Positions 19,967-28,050 are shown, counted from the first letter of the stretch. The stretch: DNA of 63,326 nucleotides from JBHGXV01 sp041920505 (GCA_041920505.1 JBHGXV010000041.1:1-63326); one strand, 5' to 3'. Notes: generated by a model from the sequence alone, not told the origin. Numbers and translations: made by a program.

Positions 19967-20020
19967 ATGTTGTTATTTTTGAAGATTCTACGTGTATGAG
20001 ACGAGATGGAGGTGGCAATG

Positions 20021-20170
20021 ATGCGAGTAAACGTGACGCTGGCGTGCACCGAGTGCGGTGAACGTAACTATATCACCACCAAAAACAAGCGTACCAACCC
20101 GGAACGCATCGAGCTGAAGAAGTATTGCTCCCGTGACAAAAAGCATACGCTTCATCGCGAGACGAAGTAA
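20021..20170 (+). CDS. rpmG: 50S ribosomal protein L33
   Basis: A 49-residue protein, 'MRVNVTLACTECGERNYITT...HRETK', matching the Bacillales L33 encoded before secE. The N-terminal CxxC pair is present (Cys9, Cys12), but the second pair is reduced to one Cys ('KYCSRDKK'), so it is unlikely to hold a complete zinc ribbon. ATG 20018 and 20021 are adjacent; 20021 gives the usual MRVN start and is 8 bases from GGAGG. Confidence 0.95.
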   Translation: MRVNVTLACTECGERNYITTKNKRTNPERIELKKYCSRDKKHTLHRETK

Positions 20171-20172
20171 CG

Positions 20173-20418
20173 ATGGACGCAACCAAGTCTGGGGGTGGCA
20201 CTGTGGGGTTCCTTTCGAGAATTGGAGCCGGATTTCGCCGGACGGGCGAATTCTTTGGCGACGTTCGATCTGAATTGAAGAAAGTGCGTTGGCCAAACCG
20301 CAAGGAGCTGACAAGCTACACGGTTGTCGTGCTCGTTACGGTGTTTTTGCTCGCGGTTTTCTTCTTTCTGATTGACCTGGGCATCTCGCATTTGATCGAA
20401 CTGATTTTGGGCAAGTAA
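20173..20418 (+). CDS. secE: preprotein translocase subunit SecE
   Basis: An 81-residue subunit of the SecYEG channel. A cytoplasmic amphipathic helix contains the family motif 'FFGDVRSELKKVRWPNRKEL' (27-46), followed by one transmembrane helix (about 49-73). It begins 2 bases after the rpmG stop with no good ribosome binding site, suggesting coupling to rpmG. Its partner secY is at 46810-48108. Confidence 0.95.
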   Translation: MDATKSGGGTVGFLSRIGAGFRRTGEFFGDVRSELKKVRWPNRKELTSYTVVVLVTVFLLAVFFFLIDLGISHLIELILGK

Positions 20419-20439
20419 TCATCGAAACCTGGGAGGGAC

Positions 20440-20455
20440 GGACGGTTTATCGTCC
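20440..20455 (+). promoter_or_regulatory. small hairpin between the nusG Shine-Dalgarno and start
   Basis: GGACG (20440-20444) pairs with CGTCC (20451-20455) around a 6-base loop. It sits between GGGAGGG (20431-20437) and the nusG start. Without the hairpin the site is 26 bases from ATG 20464; with it folded the effective spacing is about 10. Confidence 0.5.
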
Positions 20456-20463
20456 TCGTGGAT

Positions 20464-21000
20464 ATGGAAAAAGCGTGGTATGTGGTTCACACTTACTCTG
20501 GGTACGAAAACAAGGTAAAGACCAATCTGGAAAAACGCGTCGAATCCATGGGCATGGAAGACAAGATCTTTCGCGTGCTCGTTCCTACCGAAGAGGAGAT
20601 TGAGACGAAAGACGGTAAGAAACGGACCGTTACCAAAAAAGTGTTTCCGGGTTACGTCCTTGTTGAGATGGTGATGACGGACGATTCGTGGTACGTCGTG
20701 CGCAACACGCCCGGAGTGACCGGATTTGTCGGATCCACGGGTGCCGGTTCCAAACCGACGCCGTTGCTCCCGCAAGAAGCCGAGGCGATTCTTCGGCAAA
20801 TGGGTTTCGAGACGCCGAAAGTCAGGGTCGATTTCGCTCTGCACGATATGGTGCGCGTGAAGGAAGGCCCTTTCGCGAACCGTACGGGCGAGATTATCGA
20901 GATTCAGCCCGACAAGCAGAAGGTGCGGGTGCTCGTCGACATTTTCGGACGCGAAACACCGGTCGAGTTGGATTTTACGCAAGTCGACAAAATGGATTAG
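20464..21000 (+). CDS. nusG: transcription termination/antitermination factor NusG
   Basis: A 178-residue elongation factor that binds RNA polymerase and, in Bacillota, stimulates pausing. The NGN domain begins 'MEKAWYVVHTYSGYENKVKT'; a C-terminal KOW domain (about 125-175) contains 'VRVKEGPFANRTGEI'. GTG 20458 is also in frame, but homologues start with MEK. The only good ribosome binding site is unusually far upstream (20431-20437). It follows secE by 45 bases. Confidence 0.95.
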   Translation: MEKAWYVVHTYSGYENKVKTNLEKRVESMGMEDKIFRVLVPTEEEIETKDGKKRTVTKKVFPGYVLVEMVMTDDSWYVVRNTPGVTGFVGSTGAGSKPTPLLPQEAEAILRQMGFETPKVRVDFALHDMVRVKEGPFANRTGEIIEIQPDKQKVRVLVDIFGRETPVELDFTQVDKMD

Positions 21001-21008
21001 GATTCATC

Positions 21009-21037
21009 TTGAAAAGTGCCGCTTGATGTGGTACATT
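21009..21037 (+). promoter_or_regulatory. candidate promoter of rplK-rplA
   Basis: TTGAAA, 17 bases, TACATT, with TG placed as an extended -10. It lies just after nusG and gives a leader of about 135 bases that contains the L1-type hairpin. Confidence 0.55.
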
Positions 21038-21126
21038 TCAACTTGTTTCTGGAATCTGCATGGACAATGCGGTTTCCTGACTCTCACTGCAGTTTGGAAG
21101 TCTTACATAAAGACTTTCGCATTCTG

Positions 21127-21155
21127 GTGGGAGGGGTATATCCCCGCATTACCAC
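21127..21155 (+). promoter_or_regulatory. L1-binding-type hairpin before rplK
   Basis: GTGG (21127-21130), GA, GGGG, a 5-base loop, CCCC, an internal GCATTA, then CCAC (21152-21155). The same design recurs before rplA at 21654-21680. L1 in other bacteria represses its own operon by binding a leader that mimics its 23S site; assignment to L1 is by analogy. Confidence 0.6.
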
Positions 21156-21179
21156 AATGGAAGAAGGAGGTGTCCTTAC

Positions 21180-21605
21180 GTGGCTAAAAAGGTTATCCGC
21201 GTAATTAAATTACAAATCCCGGCAGGTAAAGCGAACCCTGCGCCTCCAGTAGGTCCGGCTCTCGGTCAAGCTGGTGTGAACATCATGGGCTTCTGCAAAG
21301 AGTTCAACGCCCGCACGGAAAGCGAAGCAGGAATGATCATCCCGGTAGAGATTACCGTTTACGAAGACCGTTCCTTCACTTTCATCACCAAGACTCCGCC
21401 GGCGGCTGTCCTGCTGAAAAAAGCGGCTGGCATCGAGTCTGGTTCCGGCGTGCCGAACAAGACGAAAGTGGCGAAGCTGAAACGGGACAAAGTACGCGAA
21501 ATCGCCGAACTGAAGCGCCCGGACTTGAACGCGGCTTCCGTCGAAGCAGCGATGCGCATGATCGAAGGTACTGCCCGTTCGATGGGTATCGTGATCGAAG
21601 ACTGA
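21180..21605 (+). CDS. rplK: 50S ribosomal protein L11
   Basis: A 141-residue protein of the GTPase-associated centre. The proline-rich N-terminal domain ('KLQIPAGKANPAPPVGPALG') and the RNA-binding C-terminal domain ending in 'ARSMGIVIED' are intact. The start is GTG 21180, after AAGGAGGTG. It is followed by rplA; both probably answer to the L1-type sites. Confidence 0.97.
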   Translation: MAKKVIRVIKLQIPAGKANPAPPVGPALGQAGVNIMGFCKEFNARTESEAGMIIPVEITVYEDRSFTFITKTPPAAVLLKKAAGIESGSGVPNKTKVAKLKRDKVREIAELKRPDLNAASVEAAMRMIEGTARSMGIVIED

Positions 21606-21652
21606 TCGTCTGAAGATCGTTGTTGCATGGGGTACGATTCGTACCCCTGTCT

Positions 21653-21681
21653 TGTGGGAGGATTAAACCGCTACGACCACA
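21653..21681 (+). promoter_or_regulatory. L1-binding-type hairpin before rplA
   Basis: TGTGG (21653-21657), GA, GG, a 6-base loop, CC, an internal GCTACGA, CCACA (21677-21681), then AATGAAG. It matches the copy before rplK in stem, GA bulge and 3' flank. It lies just before the rplA ribosome binding site, so binding could block translation. Confidence 0.65.
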
Positions 21682-21700
21682 ATGAAGGGAGATTGTCAAC

Positions 21701-22384
21701 ATGCCGAAACACGGTAAAAAGTATCAAGAAGCGCTCAAGCTGATTGATAAAAACAAAGTATACGACGTAACCGAAGCGATCGAACTGGTGAAGAAAACTT
21801 CTACCACCAAGTTTGACGCCACCGTCGAAGCCGCGTTCCGCTTGGGCGTAGACCCGAAACGCGCGGACCAGCAAATCCGCGGCGCCGTTGTACTGCCGCA
21901 CGGTACCGGTAAAGTGCAACGCGTTCTCGTGTTTGCCAAAGGTGAAAAAGCGAAAGAAGCAGAAGCTGCAGGTGCCGACTACGTAGGCGAGGCAGACCTG
22001 ATCGCCAAAATCCAGGGCGGCTGGTTCGACTTTGACGTCGTCGTCGCTACCCCTGACATGATGGGTGAAGTAGGGAAACTGGGTCGCGTGCTCGGTCCGA
22101 AAGGCCTCATGCCGAACCCGAAAACCGGCACGGTTACGTTCGATGTGGCCAAAGCCGTCAACGAAATCAAAGCCGGTAAGATCGAATACCGCGTTGACAA
22201 AGCGGGTAACATTCACGCGCCGATCGGCAAAGTGTCCTTCGACACCGAGAAGCTGGCCGAAAACCTGGCGGCTCTCACCGACGCGCTGAACCGCGCGAAA
22301 CCGGCTGCCGCAAAAGGCGTTTACATGCGCAACGTAACGCTCAGCTCCACCATGGGTCCTGGCGTGCGCGTCTCTGTTAAATAA
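21701..22384 (+). CDS. rplA: 50S ribosomal protein L1
   Basis: A 227-residue stalk protein and likely translational repressor. Two-domain L1 fold; the conserved 'ATPDMMGEVGKLGRVLGPKG' lies in domain II (about 123-142) and 'GTVTFDVAKAV' follows. Length is typical. The candidate autoregulatory hairpin is directly upstream. ATG 21701 is preceded by GGGAG. Confidence 0.97.
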   Translation: MPKHGKKYQEALKLIDKNKVYDVTEAIELVKKTSTTKFDATVEAAFRLGVDPKRADQQIRGAVVLPHGTGKVQRVLVFAKGEKAKEAEAAGADYVGEADLIAKIQGGWFDFDVVVATPDMMGEVGKLGRVLGPKGLMPNPKTGTVTFDVAKAVNEIKAGKIEYRVDKAGNIHAPIGKVSFDTEKLAENLAALTDALNRAKPAAAKGVYMRNVTLSSTMGPGVRVSVK

Positions 22385-22390
22385 TAGGGT

Positions 22391-22419
22391 TTGACTTCCG
22401 ATCCGGAAGTTGATAATAT
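22391..22419 (+). promoter_or_regulatory. sigma-A promoter of rplJ-rplL
   Basis: TTGACT, 17 bases, TAATAT, with TGA immediately before the -10 box (extended -10). It lies 6 bases after the rplA stop codon and starts a leader of about 190 bases. Confidence 0.82.
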
Positions 22420-22429
22420 AGTTCCTGTT

Positions 22430-22600
22430 GATGAAAAATGAATGATGCCATGCCGTAGACAGAAGGTGCGAACCTTTGATCCGTTCGCTTAATATCCCTC
22501 CGAGGCGTGTAATGGATACAAAGAGAGGAGACTCTCTTGCGGATACATTATGCCCTCGTATGTCTGCGAGGGCGTTTTTCATTGGCAGGGAAATGATGTG
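22430..22600 (+). ncRNA. L10 leader (ribosomal protein autoregulatory RNA)
   Basis: The leader before rplJ shows the conserved blocks of the Bacillota L10 leader: 'CCGTAGACAGAAGGTGCGAA', then 'CTTAATATCCCTCCGAGG' and a long helix with 'GGATACA' on its 3' side. It ends in a terminator at 22552-22579. The family is known to bind L10 with L7/L12 and control readthrough. Boundaries were set by eye. Confidence 0.85.
22552..22579 (+). terminator. attenuator terminator in the L10 leader
   Basis: GCCCTCG (22552-22558) pairs with CGAGGGC (22567-22573), 8-base loop, then G and five T. It lies 36 bases before rplJ. Confidence 0.88.
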
Positions 22601-22614
22601 CGGGAGGTGTAACC

Positions 22615-23130
22615 ATGGCAGAAATTCGTCCAACCGTTATTCGTGAAGAGAAAGTGCAAACGGTCAACGAAATCGCGACCAAACTGCGCGAGAGCCAAAC
22701 CACTGTCGTAGCAGATTACCGCGGTCTCTCCGTTGCGCAGGTAACCGAACTGCGGAAACAACTGCGTGAAGCAGGCGTTGAGTTCAAAGTGTACAAAAAC
22801 ACCCTGACTCGTCTGGCGACCAAGCAAGAAGGTTTGAGCGAACTGGATCAATACCTGCTGGGTCCGAACGCGATCGCGTTCTCCAAAGACGACGTTGTTG
22901 CTCCGGCGAAAATCCTCGTCGATTTTGCGAAAAAGAACGAGCAACTGGAAATCAAGGGCGGCGTTATCGAAGGGAAAGTCGTAGGTGCGGCTGAGATCCA
23001 GGCACTGGCTTCCTTGCCGTCCCGCGAAGGTCTGTTGTCCATGCTGCTTAGCGTTCTGCAAGCGCCGATCCGCAACTTCGCGCTCGCAGTCAAGGCTGTT
23101 GCCGAACAAAAAGAAGGCCAAGGCGCCTAA
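22615..23130 (+). CDS. rplJ: 50S ribosomal protein L10
   Basis: A 171-residue stalk base protein. The N-terminal rRNA-binding domain carries 'VVADYRGLSVAQVTELRKQL' and the C-terminal helix, which carries L7/L12 dimers, is alanine-rich ('VLQAPIRNFALAVKAVAEQK'). GGGAGGTG precedes ATG 22615. Expression is expected to be set by the L10 leader. Confidence 0.97.
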   Translation: MAEIRPTVIREEKVQTVNEIATKLRESQTTVVADYRGLSVAQVTELRKQLREAGVEFKVYKNTLTRLATKQEGLSELDQYLLGPNAIAFSKDDVVAPAKILVDFAKKNEQLEIKGGVIEGKVVGAAEIQALASLPSREGLLSMLLSVLQAPIRNFALAVKAVAEQKEGQGA

Positions 23131-23159
23131 TCTTTATCAAAGAATAGGAGGAAGTACAC

Positions 23160-23525
23160 ATGAGCAAAGAGCAAATCTTGGAAGCCATTAAAGGTATGTC
23201 CGTTCTCGAACTGAACGATCTGGTGAAAGCGATCGAAGAAGAATTCGGCGTAACCGCTGCTGCACCGGTAGCTGTTGTTGCCGGCGGTGCTGCTGCTGAA
23301 GCTGCTGCTGAACAAACCGAATTCACCGTAAACCTGGTAAGCGGCGGCGCTTCCAAAATCAACGTTATCAAAGTTGTTCGCGAGCTGACCGGTCTGGGTC
23401 TGAAAGAAGCGAAAGACCTGGTGGACAACGCTCCGAAAACGCTCAAAGAAGGCGTGTCCAAAGAAGAAGCAGAAAGCATCAAAGCAAAACTGGAAGAAGC
23501 AGGCGCTACCGTCGAAATCAAGTAA
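23160..23525 (+). CDS. rplL: 50S ribosomal protein L7/L12
   Basis: A 121-residue stalk protein that recruits translation GTPases. It has an N-terminal dimerisation domain, an alanine/valine-rich hinge (about 34-50) and the C-terminal domain with 'KVVRELTGLGLKEAKDLVD'. AGGAGG precedes ATG 23160. It lies 29 bases after rplJ. A terminator follows. Confidence 0.97.
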   Translation: MSKEQILEAIKGMSVLELNDLVKAIEEEFGVTAAAPVAVVAGGAAAEAAAEQTEFTVNLVSGGASKINVIKVVRELTGLGLKEAKDLVDNAPKTLKEGVSKEEAESIKAKLEEAGATVEIK

Positions 23526-23547
23526 TCGCCCATCTTCCATAGCGGAT

Positions 23548-23577
23548 ATCCCCTTGCCGCCGGCAGGGGGATTTCTG
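23548..23577 (+). terminator. terminator after rplL
   Basis: An 11-bp stem (23548-23558 with 23562-23572, one G-U) with a 3-base loop. The T-run is short and broken (TTCT), so it is probably partial, as often seen between rplL and downstream genes. Confidence 0.7.
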
Positions 23578-23620
23578 TCTTCCTCCCGCTCACTCTCGTG
23601 TAACGAAAGGTGTGTAAGCC

Positions 23621-24232
23621 TTGGCCGATCATTACTACACCAACCGCCCGGATGCTCCTCACGACGAACAGACCTTTTCCTTCCAACTGCGTGGCTTTTC
23701 CCTTCGCTTCACCACGGATTCCGGTGTGTTTTCCCGCGATCGCGTTGACTTTGGCAGCGTGCTTTTGATTGAAACGATGCAGATTCCGCGAACGGCTAGC
23801 GTGCTTGATGTCGGCTGCGGGTACGGACCGATCGGGCTGGTCGCCGCCAGGCTGGCCGATCAGGGGCATGTTACGATGATTGACATCAATGAGCGAGCGG
23901 TCGATTTGGCCCGGCGCAACGCCAAGGCCAACGGCATCAGCAATGTCGAGATTTTGGTCAGCGATCTGTACGAACAGGTAAGCGGTCGCCAGTTTGACGT
24001 CATTCTCACCAATCCGCCGATTCGTGCCGGCAAGGAGACGGTGCACCGCATTTTTTCGGAAGGGTACGAACGATTGTCGCCTGGAGGAGAGATGTGGGTG
24101 GTCATTCAAAAGAAACAGGGAGCGCCGTCCGCCCGCAAAAAACTGGCGGAGATTTTCGGGGACGTAGAGGAAGTGGAACGAAGCAAGGGGTACTCGATTT
24201 TTCGCGCAAGAAGGTCCGAAAGTCAATCTTGA
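23621..24232 (+). CDS. class I SAM-dependent methyltransferase, RsmC-like (YbxB)
   Basis: A 203-residue enzyme related to 16S rRNA guanine-N2 methyltransferase RsmC. SAM motif I is 'VLDVGCGYGPIG', the acidic loop 'MIDINERAV', and the catalytic NPP motif is 'ILTNPPIRAG'. The start is TTG 23621, with AAAGGTG upstream. The gene lies between rplL and rpoB, as ybxB does in Bacillus. The rpoB promoter overlaps its stop codon. Target base not proven. Confidence 0.92.
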   Translation: MADHYYTNRPDAPHDEQTFSFQLRGFSLRFTTDSGVFSRDRVDFGSVLLIETMQIPRTASVLDVGCGYGPIGLVAARLADQGHVTMIDINERAVDLARRNAKANGISNVEILVSDLYEQVSGRQFDVILTNPPIRAGKETVHRIFSEGYERLSPGGEMWVVIQKKQGAPSARKKLAEIFGDVEEVERSKGYSIFRARRSESQS

Positions 24233-24257
24233 CTGTGAAAATTCGCTGTGATAGTAT
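24229..24257 (+). promoter_or_regulatory. sigma-A promoter of rpoB-rpoC
   Basis: TTGACT (overlapping the upstream stop codon), 17 bases, TAGTAT, with TGA placed as an extended -10. It gives a leader of about 215 bases before rpoB. Confidence 0.78.
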
Positions 24258-24397
24258 TATAAAATGTCAATATGGGTTCACTGTATCATTTGAGAACTTC
24301 CTGTTTTGTCAACCGTTTTTTCTTCTTTTTGACGTGTTGAGAGTGTCTTCTCGCAGGAGGAATGCAGGAGTAAAAAGATGGGAATTCTTCTACAATA

Positions 24398-24449
24398 GAG
24401 GTACTTTGGTTAAAAATGAGGTTACTTGGATTAACCCATTTTTATTTTT
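24398..24449 (+). promoter_or_regulatory. candidate attenuator in the rpoB leader
   Basis: A terminator-like hairpin: AAAAATG (24412-24418), a bulged A, GGTTA, 7-base loop, TAACC, CATTTTT (to 24443), then ATTTTTG. GGTTAA at 24408-24413 can instead pair with TTAACC at 24431-24436, giving a possible antiterminator. Two imperfect direct repeats (24398-24413 and 24418-24434) underlie the two pairings. It lies 32 bases before the start codon. No known RNA family was recognised. Confidence 0.55.
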
Positions 24450-24481
24450 GTGTGCAAACACAAACATGAGGGGTGAATGAG

Positions 24482-27400
24482 TTGGCAGGTAAAGTGATTC
24501 AGAGCGGCCGACATCGCCAGCGTCGCACGTATTCTCGCATTAACGAAGTGCTGGGGCTTCCGAATTTGATTGAGATCCAGCAAAAGTCCTACCAATGGTT
24601 CTTGGACGAAGGATTGCGCGAGATGTTTCAGGATATTTCGCCGATCCAGGACTTCACCGGGAATCTGGTGCTGGAGTTTATCGACTACAGTTTGGGCGAA
24701 CCCAAGTACGATGTGGATGAATCCAAAGAACGCGACGTTACATACGCGGCTCCTCTGCGCGTAAAAGTCCGTCTGCTTAACAAGGAGACCGGCGAGGTGA
24801 AGGAACAGGAAGTCTTCATGGGGGACTTCCCCCTCATGACCGAAACCGGCACCTTCATCATTAACGGAGCGGAGCGTGTCATCGTCAGTCAGCTTGTTCG
24901 TTCCCCAAGTGTTTACTATAACACGAAAGTAGACAAAAACGGCAAGCAAACCTTTACCGCGACCGTCATTCCCAATCGCGGCGCTTGGCTGGAGCTGGAG
25001 ACAGACGCGAAGGACATCATCTATGTCCGCATCGACCGCACGCGCAAGATTCCGGTAACGGTGCTGTTGCGCGCGCTCGGTTTCGGCTCCGACATCGATA
25101 TCCTCAATCTGCTCGGCGAGGACGAGTACATCAAGAACACCCTGGAGAAAGACAACACCGACTCCACGGAAAAGGCGTTGATCGAGATCTATGAACGCCT
25201 GCGTCCGGGCGAACCGCCGACGATTGAAAACGCCAAGAGTTTGCTTGTTTCCCGTTTCTTTGATCCGAAACGTTACGACCTGGCTTCGGTCGGTCGTTAC
25301 AAGATGAATAAAAAGCTGCACATCAAAAACCGTTTGTACAACCAGCGGCTGGCCGAAACGCTGGTCGACACCAGAACGGGCGAGATTATCGCCGAAGCGG
25401 GTCAGATCATCGACCGCCGTCTGCTCGACCGGATTCTGCCGATGCTGGAGGAGAGCGTCGGATTCATCGACGTCCGCACGCACGGCGGCGTACTGGAAGA
25501 AGATACGATTCGCCTCCAGTCTATCAACATCTTTTCGCCGACAGAAGACGGCAAAATCATCAAGGTCATCGGCAACGGCAACGTCGACAAGTCGGTGAAG
25601 CACATCACGCCGGCTGACATCGTCGCCGCGATCAACTACTTCATCAACCTGCTGCACGGCGTGGGCAACACGGACGACATCGACCATTTGGGCAACCGTC
25701 GTCTGCGCTCCGTCGGGGAACTGTTGCAAAACCAGTTCCGCATCGGGTTGTCGCGGATGGAACGCGTCGTGCGCGAGCGCATGTCGATCCAGGATCAGAA
25801 CCAGATTACGCCGCAGGCCTTGATCAACATCCGTCCGGTCATTGCGGCGATCAAGGAGTTCTTCGGCAGCTCTCAGCTGTCCCAGTTCATGGATCAGACC
25901 AACCCGCTCGCCGAATTGACGCACAAACGGCGTCTGTCTGCGCTGGGGCCCGGCGGTCTGACGAGGGAACGCGCGGGCTTCGAGGTGCGCGACGTTCACC
26001 ACTCCCACTATGGCCGGATGTGTCCGATCGAGACGCCGGAGGGTCCGAACATCGGGTTGATCAACTCGCTGTCCACCTACGCGCGGATCAACGACTACGG
26101 CTTCATCGAGACGCCGCGCCGCAAGGTAGATCCGGAAACCGGCCGGGTGCTGGACGAGATCGTCTATCTGACCGCTGACGAAGAAGACGTGTACAACGTC
26201 GCCCAGGCCAACCAGCCGCTCGATGAGAACGGCTACTTCGTCAACGAAACGGTGATTTGCCGCCGCAAGGGCGAGATTTTGAGCGTGCCGCGCGACAAGG
26301 TCGACTTCATGGACGTGTCGCCGAAACAGGTCGTGTCTGTGGCGACTGCGCTGATCCCGTTCTTGGAAAACGACGACGCCAACCGCGCGTTGATGGGTTC
26401 CAACATGCAGCGTCAGGCGGTTCCGCTGCTCGTTCCGGAAGCGCCGTTCGTCGGTACCGGGATGGAGCACAAGGCGGCTCAGGACTCCGGCGTCACCGTG
26501 GTCGCGAAGTGGCCGGGTCAGGTTGAACGCGTCACGGCCCGCGAAATTTGGGTGCGCCGTTACAAAGAGATCGACGGCAAAAAAGTGGCCGGCGATCTGG
26601 ACCGCTACAAACTGCAGAAATTTGTCCGTTCCAACCAGGGAACGTGCATCAACCAGCGGCCGATCGTGAAAAAAGGCGACTGGGTGGAGCCGGGCGACAT
26701 CATCGGTGACGGCCCGTCCACGGAAAAGGGCGAATTGGCGCTCGGACGCAACGTGCTTGTCGCGTTCATGACCTGGGAAGGGTACAACTACGAGGACGCC
26801 ATTTTGCTCAGCGAAAAGCTGGTAAAAGACGATGTCTATACATCGATTCACATCGAAGAATACGAATCGGAGGCGCGCGACACCAAACTGGGTCCGGAAG
26901 AGATCACCCGCGACATTCCGAACGTCGGTGAGGATGCGCTCAAGAACCTCGACGAACGCGGGATTGTCCGCGTCGGTGCCGAGATTCGCGACGGCGACAT
27001 TCTCGTCGGGAAAGTAACGCCGAAGGGCGTGACCGAACTGACGGCGGAAGAGCGTCTCTTGCACGCGATCTTTGGTGAGAAGGCGCGCGAAGTACGCGAT
27101 ACCTCCCTGCGCGTGCCGCACGGCGGATCGGGGATTGTCGTTGACGTCAAAGTGTTTACGCGCGACAACGGCGACGAACTGCCGCCGGGTGTGAACCAGT
27201 TGGTTCGCGTCTACATTGCGCAAAAACGGAAAATCTCCGTCGGCGACAAGATGGCCGGTCGCCACGGGAACAAAGGGGTTATTGCCCGGATCATGCCGGA
27301 AGAAGACATGCCGTTTTTGCCGGATGGTACGCCGGTTGAGATCGTCCTCAACCCGCTGGGCGTGCCGTCCCGGATGAACATCGGGCAGGTGCTGGAGACC

Positions 27401-28021
27401 CACCTGGGGATGGCGGCCAAGATGCTGGGGATTCACGTCGCCACACCGGTCTTCGACGGCGCTCGTCAGGACGACGTGTTCAAGACGTTGGAAGAAGCCG
27501 GACTGGACCGCGACGGAAAGACGATCCTGTACGACGGCCGCACCGGCGAACCGTTCGACCGCCGCGTTACCGTCGGTTGCGTGTACATGCTGAAGCTGGC
27601 GCACCTGGTTGACGACAAGATCCACGCCCGCTCCACCGGTCCGTACTCACTCGTTACGCAGCAGCCGCTGGGCGGTAAGGCGCAGTTCGGCGGCCAGCGT
27701 TTCGGGGAGATGGAGGTATGGGCCCTGGAGGCGTACGGTGCCGCGTACACCTTGCAGGAAATCCTCACAGTCAAATCGGACGACGTGGTGGGCCGCGTGA
27801 AGACCTACGAAGCGATCGTCAAAGGGGAAAACGTACCGGAGCCCGGAGTTCCCGAGTCGTTCAAGGTATTGATCAAGGAACTGCAAAGCTTGGGGATGGA
27901 CGTCAAGATCCTCTCGGAAGACGAACAAGAGATCGAGATGCGCGAGGTCGACGACGAGGAAGAAGGAACTGGCGAGAAGTTGAATCTCGTTCTCGAAAGC
28001 GGAAGCTTGGAAGAAGAGTAA
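24482..28021 (+). CDS. rpoB: DNA-directed RNA polymerase subunit beta
   Basis: A 1179-residue core RNA polymerase subunit. The start TTG 24482 follows GAGGGGTG by 6 bases and gives 'MAGKVIQSGRHRQRRTYSRI', like the Bacillus TTG-started protein; GTG 24473 is a longer in-frame option. The rifampicin-binding cluster reads 'SSQLSQFMDQTNPL' and 'THKRRLSALGPGGL', with usual sensitive residues. The C-terminal clamp region 'GGKAQFGGQRFGEMEVWALE' is complete. rpoC follows 29 bases later. Confidence 0.98.
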   Translation: MAGKVIQSGRHRQRRTYSRINEVLGLPNLIEIQQKSYQWFLDEGLREMFQDISPIQDFTGNLVLEFIDYSLGEPKYDVDESKERDVTYAAPLRVKVRLLNKETGEVKEQEVFMGDFPLMTETGTFIINGAERVIVSQLVRSPSVYYNTKVDKNGKQTFTATVIPNRGAWLELETDAKDIIYVRIDRTRKIPVTVLLRALGFGSDIDILNLLGEDEYIKNTLEKDNTDSTEKALIEIYERLRPGEPPTIENAKSLLVSRFFDPKRYDLASVGRYKMNKKLHIKNRLYNQRLAETLVDTRTGEIIAEAGQIIDRRLLDRILPMLEESVGFIDVRTHGGVLEEDTIRLQSINIFSPTEDGKIIKVIGNGNVDKSVKHITPADIVAAINYFINLLHGVGNTDDIDHLGNRRLRSVGELLQNQFRIGLSRMERVVRERMSIQDQNQITPQALINIRPVIAAIKEFFGSSQLSQFMDQTNPLAELTHKRRLSALGPGGLTRERAGFEVRDVHHSHYGRMCPIETPEGPNIGLINSLSTYARINDYGFIETPRRKVDPETGRVLDEIVYLTADEEDVYNVAQANQPLDENGYFVNETVICRRKGEILSVPRDKVDFMDVSPKQVVSVATALIPFLENDDANRALMGSNMQRQAVPLLVPEAPFVGTGMEHKAAQDSGVTVVAKWPGQVERVTAREIWVRRYKEIDGKKVAGDLDRYKLQKFVRSNQGTCINQRPIVKKGDWVEPGDIIGDGPSTEKGELALGRNVLVAFMTWEGYNYEDAILLSEKLVKDDVYTSIHIEEYESEARDTKLGPEEITRDIPNVGEDALKNLDERGIVRVGAEIRDGDILVGKVTPKGVTELTAEERLLHAIFGEKAREVRDTSLRVPHGGSGIVVDVKVFTRDNGDELPPGVNQLVRVYIAQKRKISVGDKMAGRHGNKGVIARIMPEEDMPFLPDGTPVEIVLNPLGVPSRMNIGQVLETHLGMAAKMLGIHVATPVFDGARQDDVFKTLEEAGLDRDGKTILYDGRTGEPFDRRVTVGCVYMLKLAHLVDDKIHARSTGPYSLVTQQPLGGKAQFGGQRFGEMEVWALEAYGAAYTLQEILTVKSDDVVGRVKTYEAIVKGENVPEPGVPESFKVLIKELQSLGMDVKILSEDEQEIEMREVDDEEEGTGEKLNLVLESGSLEEE

Positions 28022-28050
28022 GATTCCGGTGCAAAGGGAGGTAACGCCCT

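Noticed and set aside
24094..24480. 128-codon + frame across the methyltransferase end and the rpoB leader
   Set aside because: Its first part overlaps the methyltransferase in another frame and the rest is promoter and leader; no domain is seen.
24431..27625. 1064-codon minus-strand frame opposite rpoB
   Set aside because: Shadow of rpoB codon bias: the protein is rich in His, Arg, Val and Asp without domains, and there is no promoter or ribosome binding site.
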